Below are positions 1-5,826 of a DNA stretch of 6,440 nt, one piece after another. Within the stretch, counting starts at the first letter, position 1. Every line of letters starts with the position of its first letter. Origin of the DNA: Verrucomicrobiota bacterium (lineage in GTDB: Bacteria; Verrucomicrobiota; Verrucomicrobiia; Opitutales; Opitutaceae); NCBI GenBank assembly GCA_023426435.1, contig JAFAAS010000141.1:1-6440 (forward strand). Reading direction: 5' to 3'. The position numbers and the translations under genes are program-made. Under the pieces are notes generated by a model. That model was not told the origin of the DNA, made no database searches, and saw nothing but the letters and a program-made list of their open reading frames with translations.

Positions 1-36
1 CATTTCGACAACCTTCAGCCCGGACTCTCCGCCCCC

Positions 37-657
37 GTGCCGCGTTTCGACGACGATGATGACGACGACGAGAACGAAGACGAGGACACCCCGGCCAAGA
101 AGGGCGCCGCCCCCGTCGGCCTCGTCATCCAAAAGAAATTCCTCGAGCAGCGGAAAATCTTCCTCTGGGGCGCCGTCACCGACGCCTCCGCCAAAGATCT
201 CACCGAAAAACTGCTCTATCTCGAAGCCATCGGTCCGGGCAAAGACATCACGTTCTACATCAACTCCCCCGGCGGCTCCGTCACGGCCGGCATGGCGGTT
301 TACGACACGATGAAGCTCATCAGCTCGCCGATCACCGTCGTCGTCACCGGCATGGCCGCCTCGATGGGCTCGATCCTTCTCTCCGGCGCCCCCAAGGGTC
401 GTCGCCTGCTCTACCCGCACGCGCGCGTCCTCATCCATCAGCCGTTGATCTCCGGTCGCATGGTCGGCCCCGCGTCCGACATCAACATCCAGGCGAAAGA
501 AATGGAAAAACTCCGCCAGGAGCTGAACCAGATCCTCGCCGATGCCTCGGGCCAGCCGCTCGAACGCATCAACCAGGACACCGACCGCGATTTCTACCTG
601 AACGCCCAGGAAGCGATCGCCTACGGCCTCGCCGACAAAATCGTCGACAAAATCTAA
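37..657 (+). CDS. clpP: ATP-dependent Clp protease proteolytic subunit ClpP (variant N-terminus)
   Basis: This is the serine peptidase subunit that forms the cytosolic ClpP chamber and degrades proteins fed by a Clp/Hsp100 ATPase. The core is clear: INSPGGSVTAGMAVYDTM (75-92), the nucleophile motif GMAASMGS with Ser109, VLIHQP with His134, and DTDRD with Asp185, which matches E. coli Asp185. The triad is therefore intact and the enzyme is probably active. Two features are odd. Residues 5-17 are almost all Asp/Glu (seven Asp in a row). The usual segment before the first helix, with its ERxYDIYSRLL-type motif, is missing: about a dozen residues are replaced by APVGLVIQKKFL. The loop after HQPL is also two residues longer than in E. 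coli. The GTG start is provisional: the leader is pyrimidine-rich with no Shine-Dalgarno sequence, and the frame stays open to the left edge, so the true start may lie outside. No clpX follows; a terminator does. Confidence 0.95.
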   Translation: MPRFDDDDDDDENEDEDTPAKKGAAPVGLVIQKKFLEQRKIFLWGAVTDASAKDLTEKLLYLEAIGPGKDITFYINSPGGSVTAGMAVYDTMKLISSPITVVVTGMAASMGSILLSGAPKGRRLLYPHARVLIHQPLISGRMVGPASDINIQAKEMEKLRQELNQILADASGQPLERINQDTDRDFYLNAQEAIAYGLADKIVDKI

Positions 658-689
658 ACGGCTCCAACGCAGCTCAGCTCAGTTTGTCG

Positions 690-717
690 AGCGGGGTCTC
701 CTGACCCCGCTTTTTTT
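690..717 (+). terminator. Rho-independent terminator of clpP
   Basis: A perfect 9-bp stem, AGCGGGGTC / GACCCCGCT, with a TCCT loop runs straight into seven T. It begins 33 nt after the clpP stop. On the opposite strand the hairpin is not followed by a T run, so it should mainly end + strand transcription. It makes clpP the last gene of its transcript. Confidence 0.93.
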
Positions 718-749
718 GCGATCCGCTCGGCCCGACTCTCGCCCGCCGT

Positions 750-2417
750 TCACCGCTTCTCCCGCAAAATTTCCTCGTTGATCGCCGCCAACTCCTTCTG
801 CCACGCCTGCGCCTGACGCCCGTCCTTCGCCACATTCGCCACCGCAATCGCCTGCGGCAGCCACTTCAAGCGCAGCGCCCGCGGAATCCCCCGCGCACGC
901 AAAAGATTCCGATATACCCGCACGCCTTCGCGCGGCTTGCCCCCTTCGCTCAACCACTCTGCCGCCTGCTGCGTCAGCGCCCATTCATCCGTCGGCTGAT
1001 TTTCCAGATGCGGAAAAAAACCCAGCGCATCCACCGCGCCTCTCAAATCTCCCGCCGCCCTCAATCGCTGCGCCAGCGCCATCCCAACCGCCACACTCGG
1101 ACGCTCCCGTTGCGCCGAGCGCGCAATCGCCAGCGCATCCTCCGGCTTCCCCTCCGCCTCCAGCTGCAACATCCGCCGCACCACCACATGCCCGCCCAAC
1201 CGCAGCGGCAGCTTCGCGCGCATCTCCCACTGTTCTTCCAGCGTCACCGCAAAGGGCCGATACAATGGATCGCCCACCGCGATCGACTGCCAGCTCACCG
1301 CTCGCAACGCATAGAACGCCGCATCGCCAAACGTGTCCCCGCGCAACAACGCGCGCAGCAGAAAGTCAGGCCGATGCGTCAGCTCCAAATACGGCTCGAA
1401 CACATTCCCCACCGTCGCCGTCGCTCCTCGCGCCAATAACGGGCCCACCCAGTTGTCCTTCTCCGAGCGAATCGTCGCCGCCGAAAAACTGTGAATGTGC
1501 ATCGCCACCGCCCCCGGCGGAAACCGAAACCCCGGCAGCACAAAAGGCCCATCCGCCCGACCGCTATACCAACCAAAATACAGCACCGGCGAATCGAACC
1601 GCGCGGAGTCCGAAAACGTGCTCCGACTCCGATCGACATCCACGTCGAAGCTCGCCTCTTCCAACCGCCTCGCCACCGCCTCCATCCACTGGTCACCATT
1701 CGCATGAATGCCACCGACGTCGACGTAAGCCCGCCCCAGCAATCCGGTCCGCTCCACGCTCACCGCTTGATCGATCATGCGGATCACTTGATCCAATGAC
1801 GGGCCGTCGAGCCGCGTCACTTTCACCAGTTGCTTCAGTTCCAGCTCTCCCACCCGATCGACCCGAAACAGTGGATTGTTCGCGAACGCATTCACCGGAT
1901 AGTTCGGCTTCACCAACAGCGTCAGCTCCGAATCCACCGCGCCTTCATTCGTCCGAAAAATACTCCGATCCGTCAGCGGCCTCACTTCCGCGTAATGCTG
2001 CGGATCGTGCATCACCCGCAGGGGCACGCCGTGACACACCACGAGATACGATATCCGATGTCCGGATACGGCATACTTCGTCCGTGCCAGCGAATCCTTC
2101 AGCTCCATCCCGATCGCGTCGATCCACTCCCGCCGCACCAGCTCCGCCATCAACGGCTCCCAGATCGTCGCCACAAACTCGTTCCACGTGATCGTCTCCG
2201 CCCGCGACATCGCCAACGCCACGATATTCTCCCGCGGAACCCCGCGCGCGTCCGCATAATGCTCCGCCACGCGCATCGAGTCGCGATTCTCCCGATTCGC
2301 CAGCAACACCACGCGACTCGCCAAATCGTCCGCCGCCACCGCAATCCCGCCCAGCAGCAGAAAAACCACGACTCCACCCCACCGCCACCAGCGACAGCTT
2401 TCACCCACCTCGCTCAT
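750..2417 (-). CDS. TIGR03790 family exported protein with helical C-terminal region
   Basis: Predicted 555-aa exported protein of unknown function. The N-terminus is a signal peptide: hydrophobic GGVVVFLLLGGIAVA with likely cleavage AVA|AD near residue 29. The next ~360 residues match the TIGR03790 layout: SRVVLLANRENRDSMRVAEHYADARGVP (34-61) in pieces, the strand YLVVCHGVPLRV (124-135), GWYSGRADGPF (282-292), GATATVGNVFEPYL (330-343) and GDPLYRPF (382-389). From about 410 to the end it is Ala/Arg/Leu-rich and helical, with TPR-like spacing (EGKPEDALAIA, AGDLRGAVDAL, GGKPREGVRVY). A longer reading from 2456 exists, but ATG 2417 overlaps the crcB stop as ATGA and has GGAGG 8 nt upstream, which decides the start. 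From memory, the family is largely confined to genomes that carry exosortase. The GDPLYRPF ending recalls C25-like peptidases, but no catalytic dyad can be assigned. Confidence 0.85.
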   Translation of the reverse strand: MSEVGESCRWWRWGGVVVFLLLGGIAVAADDLASRVVLLANRENRDSMRVAEHYADARGVPRENIVALAMSRAETITWNEFVATIWEPLMAELVRREWIDAIGMELKDSLARTKYAVSGHRISYLVVCHGVPLRVMHDPQHYAEVRPLTDRSIFRTNEGAVDSELTLLVKPNYPVNAFANNPLFRVDRVGELELKQLVKVTRLDGPSLDQVIRMIDQAVSVERTGLLGRAYVDVGGIHANGDQWMEAVARRLEEASFDVDVDRSRSTFSDSARFDSPVLYFGWYSGRADGPFVLPGFRFPPGAVAMHIHSFSAATIRSEKDNWVGPLLARGATATVGNVFEPYLELTHRPDFLLRALLRGDTFGDAAFYALRAVSWQSIAVGDPLYRPFAVTLEEQWEMRAKLPLRLGGHVVVRRMLQLEAEGKPEDALAIARSAQRERPSVAVGMALAQRLRAAGDLRGAVDALGFFPHLENQPTDEWALTQQAAEWLSEGGKPREGVRVYRNLLRARGIPRALRLKWLPQAIAVANVAKDGRQAQAWQKELAAINEEILREKR

Positions 2418-2779
2418 CGCGCCAGCCTCCAGCCCAGCCACGTCGCCGCCAAACATAAGCCCACCGAGAACATCACGTTCGCCACCGCCACGCCCCAGCT
2501 CCCGCGCTGCATCTGCTCCATCGTCTGCCAGCTAAACGACGAAAAGGTCGTGAACCCGCCACATACTCCCACCACCCAAAACGCCTGCATTCGTTCCGCT
2601 CCGCCGCCTCCCGCCACGCGCGCCATCAACCACCCGATCGCGAGCGAACCCACCGCGTTCACCACCAGCGTCGCCCAGGGAAACCGCCCCGCCGGTATCA
2701 ACATTCCCACGACGGCGCGCCCGACCGAGCCGAGCGCTCCGCCCAGCGCAATCCAGACGAGTGCGCCCGCGTTGATCAC
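2414..2779 (-). CDS. crcB: Fluoride channel Fluc/CrcB
   Basis: Small inner-membrane fluoride channel of 121 aa, the usual family size, with four hydrophobic segments (about 4-26, 34-55, 64-86, 95-117). In this family it works as a dual-topology dimer that lets F- leave the cell. Family signatures are present: GGALGSVGR (13-21), PWATLVVNAVGSLAIG (34-49) with the pore Asn41, and GGFTTFSSFS (74-83), where Thr77-Thr78 lie at the Na+ site and Phe79 and Phe82 fit the phenylalanine box. The frame is open further upstream to 2875, but those 32 residues are charged, poorly family-like and lie inside the nuclease gene. GTG 2779 overlaps the nuclease stop as GTGA and has AGGAG 11 nt upstream. The gene overlaps the next one by 4 nt (ATGA). 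I see no fluoride riboswitch in front of it; expression probably follows the upstream genes. Confidence 0.95.
   Translation of the reverse strand: MINAGALVWIALGGALGSVGRAVVGMLIPAGRFPWATLVVNAVGSLAIGWLMARVAGGGGAERMQAFWVVGVCGGFTTFSSFSWQTMEQMQRGSWGVAVANVMFSVGLCLAATWLGWRLAR
2426..2430 (-). promoter_or_regulatory. Shine-Dalgarno of the TIGR03790 gene, inside crcB
   Basis: GGAGG on the - strand lies 8 nt before ATG 2417 and within the last codons of crcB. Together with the ATGA stop/start overlap it fixes the start at 2417, not 2456, and indicates translational coupling to crcB. Confidence 0.85.
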
Positions 2780-3816
2780 TTTTTCGCCGGCTCCTGCGTC
2801 GCCCCGCCGTGGCGCTTCGCCAGTTGCGCGCGCAGATAAACATCCGGCCCCGCGTTCCGCCACGCCGTCACCCACAACGCCCCCAGCATCTGCCCGCCCG
2901 CCAGCAACTGCTGCTCGATAAACGCCCGGCCTTCCGACCGATCCGCCGCGTCCGCACTGAACTTGCCCGCCTTCTCCATCCGATACAGCGGCTCCACCTG
3001 CGCGTGCTGCTCCAGCAAATAATCCATCACCGCCACAAACACCGGATCGCGTCCGTCATTGCGCGGCTCCACCGCAATCAACCGCGCCGGCTTCACCCGC
3101 GGCGCTATATCCGAAAACGTGATACCCGTCAGCGCCATGAATCCGCCGTCGATCCAGCTGTGAATCCCGCGCCAGGTCGTGTAGCCGTTCGGATTCTCGC
3201 CCACCCAGCCGTTGAAATGATCCGTCGTATGCAGCGGCTGCGCGAGGTCGCCCACGTAGTGCCCCATCACGCCCATCGCATAAATCGCGTTCGCCTTCGC
3301 ATTCGCGATCTCCTCCGCCGTCCCCGCCTCCTCGAAGGCCTTCAAATACGAAAACGCCGACTTCAACCGCGCGTAATACTCCGTGATCGCCCACGGCGCG
3401 AATCCCGGCCACTCGCTCGTGTGATCCTTGTTCTTCTCCGGATCGATCGCGGGAAACTTGTCCGCGTTCCGCTTCCGCCCCGCCGCAAACTCGAGAATGA
3501 AATTATAGCGAAACGAGGTCACCGTCGCCGGATCGATCCCCGCCTTCGGCAGTTGCTCGAGATCGAGAAAGTGATCCGACCAGCTCCCGCCCGACTGCTT
3601 CATGATCGCGTCCGAAACATTCCGCCAACGATCCGGCTCTCCCGCCAAAAACAAAATCCGCTCCGCCGCCGCCGGCTCGCGCACGAAATCCGGAAACTCC
3701 GCCGGCAACGCCGCCAGCGCCGCCTGATTGACCATCCGGTGCCCCGCATAATCCCAAGCGCGCACCGCCGCCGTTCCCACGAGCAGCAACAACCCCAGCA
3801 AAATCCGTTTCGCCAT
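2776..3816 (-). CDS. Exported S1/P1-type zinc-dependent nuclease
   Basis: 346-aa protein of the S1/P1 nuclease fold, whose members use three Zn ions to cleave single-stranded nucleic acid or 3'-nucleotides. A signal peptide (MAKRILLGLLLLVGTAAVRA) is followed by Trp21. In this family the mature N-terminal Trp itself binds zinc, so the predicted cut before WDYAGH fits well. By motif matching the ligand set looks complete: Trp21, His26, Asp62, His82 (DHFLDLE), His186 and Asp190 (GHYVGD), His196 (QPLH), His219 and Asp223 (HSWID). Asp at the last site favours S1/P1 over bacterial phospholipase C, which has Glu there. The protein has no cysteine, so it lacks the disulfides of fungal P1. The product should be periplasmic or secreted, perhaps for phosphate or nucleotide scavenging; substrate is not shown. 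The start ATG 3816 is chosen for the signal peptide; no Shine-Dalgarno sequence is visible. Its stop overlaps crcB (GTGA). Confidence 0.9.
   Translation of the reverse strand: MAKRILLGLLLLVGTAAVRAWDYAGHRMVNQAALAALPAEFPDFVREPAAAERILFLAGEPDRWRNVSDAIMKQSGGSWSDHFLDLEQLPKAGIDPATVTSFRYNFILEFAAGRKRNADKFPAIDPEKNKDHTSEWPGFAPWAITEYYARLKSAFSYLKAFEEAGTAEEIANAKANAIYAMGVMGHYVGDLAQPLHTTDHFNGWVGENPNGYTTWRGIHSWIDGGFMALTGITFSDIAPRVKPARLIAVEPRNDGRDPVFVAVMDYLLEQHAQVEPLYRMEKAGKFSADAADRSEGRAFIEQQLLAGGQMLGALWVTAWRNAGPDVYLRAQLAKRHGGATQEPAKK
2791..2795 (-). promoter_or_regulatory. Shine-Dalgarno of crcB, inside the nuclease gene
   Basis: AGGAG on the - strand is 11 nt before GTG 2779, slightly long spacing. It supports the short, 121-residue CrcB start at the GTGA overlap with the nuclease stop. 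Confidence 0.65.
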
Positions 3817-3904
3817 GCCCGCAGTTAGAACCGAATCCGTCGCAGCGTAAAGCGGCCTTCCCCCCACTCATCGGGGCAAACTCTTCATCCCTCTGCCCGC
3901 CCCT
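3817..3904. other. 88-nt gap between amidase and nuclease genes
   Basis: This is the largest gap inside the infC-to-TIGR03790 run. It has a weak CCCC/GGGG pairing with a 7-nt loop (near 3862-3876) but no T run, so there is no convincing terminator. A TTTACG box 17 nt before CTAACT on the - strand could be a poor promoter, which I do not claim. It may separate two transcription units or simply be a longer spacer. Confidence 0.4.
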
Positions 3905-5041
3905 TCACCTCTTCGCATTCACCGTCCGCACCACGCTCGCATACCACTCCACCCCTTCCGCCAGCGCTTCCGCAATCTGCTGCCGATACTCCGGCGTCGA
4001 AATCTTCTTCGCTTCCGCCTCGTTCGACAAAAATCCCGATTCCACCAGCACGCCCGGACAATTCAGCCCGCGCAACATGCCCAGATGCTTCGTCTTCTGC
4101 CCGCGATCCGGCAGCTTCAACGCCTTCAACGTCGCCCGCTGCAACGCATCGGCCAGCAACACGCTCCACGCATCATGCCGGTTCACCGGCGCCGGATCGT
4201 CTTCCGTATCGTCCGGCTGCCCCGCCCCGCGCGATTGATCCGACCGCTGCCCCGCGCGCGTAAACGTGAACACTTCCGCCCCCGAGGTCTTCGTATCCGG
4301 ATACAGCGAGTTGAAATGCACGCTAATGAACAAATCCGCCCCCGCCCGGTTCGCGATGATCGCCCGGCTCTGCAGGTTCACTCTCTCGTCTTTCTCGCGC
4401 GTCAACACCACCTCGTAACCGCGCGACTCCAACAGCCGCTTCAACCGCTGCGACACGTCCAGCGTAAAAACCTTCTCCTTCAATCCGAGCTTCGGATTCT
4501 GCGTTCCCTGATCCGCGCCGCCATGCCCCGGATCGATCACGATCACCTTCGGCGGTCGCGGCACTTTCTGCAGCAGCGTCGGCCGCAGCAACGGCACCAA
4601 ACACGTCTCGTAATCCGTCCGGCTCACTTGCGGACGCCCTTTCTGCAACGTCACCGGATCGCCCAGAAAAAATCTCAAACCGCCGATCTTCGCCTCACGG
4701 CTGTCCGCCTCGAACTCGAAACGGGTCGTCCTGCTCGAGAGCACAAACTTCCGCCCGCCTTCCGTCGCGAACGTCACTCCCAAACGCTTCGCCACCTCCT
4801 CCAACGCCATCGTCTCCACCTTCGCCGCCGCCTTCCCTTTCGCCGCCGGCTTCGGAGTCACCGATTGCTTCGCTCCCGAACCCGCTGGCTTCGAACCACC
4901 GGAATTCGTCCCGCTCGCCGGCTTGCTCGCCCCCGGCCGCGTCGGTGCCGACCGCGGCGGCGTCTCCGCCGCCGTCAGCCCCCACACCGCGCTCAGCGCG
5001 ATCGTCGCTGCGAGAAAGATGCGGGGCGCCGCTGGACGCAT
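3905..5041 (-). CDS. Exported N-acetylmuramoyl-L-alanine amidase (Amidase_3)
   Basis: Zinc hydrolase that cuts the bond between N-acetylmuramic acid and L-Ala of peptidoglycan; it acts in the periplasm in cell separation or wall turnover. A signal peptide (about 1-25, ending LTAA|E) is followed by a Pro/Ser/Ala/Lys-rich linker (26-75), then a small domain (76-150) with the look of a copper-amine-oxidase N-terminal-like or AMIN-type accessory domain, and the Amidase_3 domain (165-370). Catalytic features: IDPGHGG with His173, Glu189, SVHFNS with His242, and LVESGFLSN with Glu334. Between the last two lies a polar, acidic insert (about 262-290, QPDDTEDDP), placed like the regulatory insert of AmiB/AmiC-type enzymes. 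ATG 5041 and GTG 5047 (two residues longer) are both possible; neither has a good Shine-Dalgarno sequence. The gene begins 7-13 nt after infC stops, so the two are probably cotranscribed. Paralogue identity (AmiA/B/C) cannot be assigned. Confidence 0.93.
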   Translation of the reverse strand: MRPAAPRIFLAATIALSAVWGLTAAETPPRSAPTRPGASKPASGTNSGGSKPAGSGAKQSVTPKPAAKGKAAAKVETMALEEVAKRLGVTFATEGGRKFVLSSRTTRFEFEADSREAKIGGLRFFLGDPVTLQKGRPQVSRTDYETCLVPLLRPTLLQKVPRPPKVIVIDPGHGGADQGTQNPKLGLKEKVFTLDVSQRLKRLLESRGYEVVLTREKDERVNLQSRAIIANRAGADLFISVHFNSLYPDTKTSGAEVFTFTRAGQRSDQSRGAGQPDDTEDDPAPVNRHDAWSVLLADALQRATLKALKLPDRGQKTKHLGMLRGLNCPGVLVESGFLSNEAEAKKISTPEYRQQIAEALAEGVEWYASVVRTVNAKR

Positions 5042-5054
5042 CGCCACCGCTCAC

Positions 5055-5714
5055 TCAAGCGCTGCCGTTCGCACCCGACGGCTGCTCTTCCTCGCCGTCG
5101 TCCTCTTCCTTCACATGAAACTTCAGCTTCCGCTTGTTCGCCGGCAACGGCGTCAACATCACGTTGATGTTGCGACCGATCAGCTTCGGCTCCGCGTCCG
5201 GATGCCCCATGCTCGCAAGCTCCGCCACCGCGCGCTTCATCACGTCGAAACCGATCTCCGTGTGCGCCATCTCGCGGCCGCGAAACTTCAGCCTCAGCTT
5301 CACCTTGTTGCCGTGATCGAGAAACTCCTCGGCATGGCGCAGCTTCGTATAGAAATCGTTTTCCGCGATTCGCGCGCTGAACTCGATTTCCTTGATCTTG
5401 CTCGCCGTCGCCTTCGAGTGCGTGTGCTTCTTCTGCTCCTCGTAAACGTATTTGCCGAAATCCATGATCCGGCACACGGGCGGCGACGCATTCGGCGCGA
5501 CCTCCACGAGATCGAGCCCGACCTCCAGCGCCAGATTGATCGCCTTCGGCGTATCCAACACGCCGAGCTGCTTGCCTTCGGGGGAAATCACCCGCACCTG
5601 CGGGACCTTGATGCGATGGTTGCGGCGGATGGCCGCGTAAGGGTCGACAGTCCGACCGCGATAAGAAGAGCCGGGGCGGTAACCGCCACCGGCCGAAGGA
5701 AACGAAGTAGCCAT
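5055..5714 (-). CDS. infC: Translation initiation factor IF-3
   Basis: IF-3 binds the 30S subunit, blocks premature 50S joining and checks the start codon and initiator tRNA. The protein is 219 aa, longer than the usual ~180. The N-domain (about 32-100) contains NHRIKVPQVRVISPEGKQLG in order and the signature CRIMDFGKYVYEEQKK (81-96); a Lys-rich linker follows, then the C-domain with KLRLKFRGREMAH (139-151) and GRNINVMLTPLP (180-191). The extra length is a Gly/Ser/Arg/Tyr-rich N-terminal leader (1-30) and an acidic tail (EEDDGEEE, 203-210). The start is ATG 5714; TTG 5717 directly before it is in frame, as is ATC 5723, followed upstream by a stop (TAG). No Shine-Dalgarno sequence is visible. 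In many bacteria infC starts at a rare codon and controls itself; here that is only a possibility. rpmI and rplT, the usual downstream partners, are absent; an amidase gene follows. Confidence 0.97.
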   Translation of the reverse strand: MATSFPSAGGGYRPGSSYRGRTVDPYAAIRRNHRIKVPQVRVISPEGKQLGVLDTPKAINLALEVGLDLVEVAPNASPPVCRIMDFGKYVYEEQKKHTHSKATASKIKEIEFSARIAENDFYTKLRHAEEFLDHGNKVKLRLKFRGREMAHTEIGFDVMKRAVAELASMGHPDAEPKLIGRNINVMLTPLPANKRKLKFHVKEEDDGEEEQPSGANGSA

Positions 5715-5826
5715 CAAATAGATCTAATGCTGAGGTGTCTGAGTCGGCGGCGTTCTCGCCGGGAAGCTGGGCAATGACAACAACTAATTCGCCACGGTGT
5801 TCCCGATGATGCCGTCAGGTGTCCGC
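5715..5826 (-). other. infC leader / intergenic region
   Basis: This 112-nt gap between the Fe-S carrier stop and infC must hold the infC ribosome-binding region and perhaps its promoter. The only structure I see is a small hairpin, CGGCG-AGAA-CGCCG (5748-5761), without a T run, so it is not a terminator. TTGTCA occurs on the - strand near 5773-5778, but no matching -10 box follows. No riboswitch or L20-type leader is recognisable. Confidence 0.4.

Noticed and set aside
690..717. The clpP terminator as a bidirectional terminator for the TIGR03790 gene
   Set aside because: On the - strand the hairpin is followed by CGACAAACT, not by a T run.
2418..2456. 13-residue N-terminal extension of TIGR03790
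   Set aside because: It would move the hydrophobic signal core deeper, and ATG 2417 has GGAGG at 8 nt and the ATGA overlap.
2780..2875. 32-residue N-terminal extension of CrcB
   Set aside because: Charged, not family-like and inside the nuclease gene; GTG 2779 has a GTGA overlap and a Shine-Dalgarno sequence.
1830..2921. Long + strand open frame opposite TIGR03790 and crcB
   Set aside because: The peptide is His/Arg/Pro/Gln-rich without any family motif, and it lies antisense to two well-supported genes. GC-rich third positions keep this frame open.
2809..3828. Long + strand open frame opposite the nuclease gene
   Set aside because: Arg/His/Leu-rich shadow of the nuclease gene with no start signal or recognisable domain.
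3862..3876. Terminator after the amidase gene
   Set aside because: Only four G-C pairs with a 7-nt loop and no T run on either strand.
4085..5167. Long + strand open frame opposite the amidase gene
   Set aside because: Arg-rich low-complexity peptide, antisense to a gene with an intact zinc site.
4923..5777. + strand open frame opposite infC
   Set aside because: Covers infC in antisense; composition is typical of a shadow frame.
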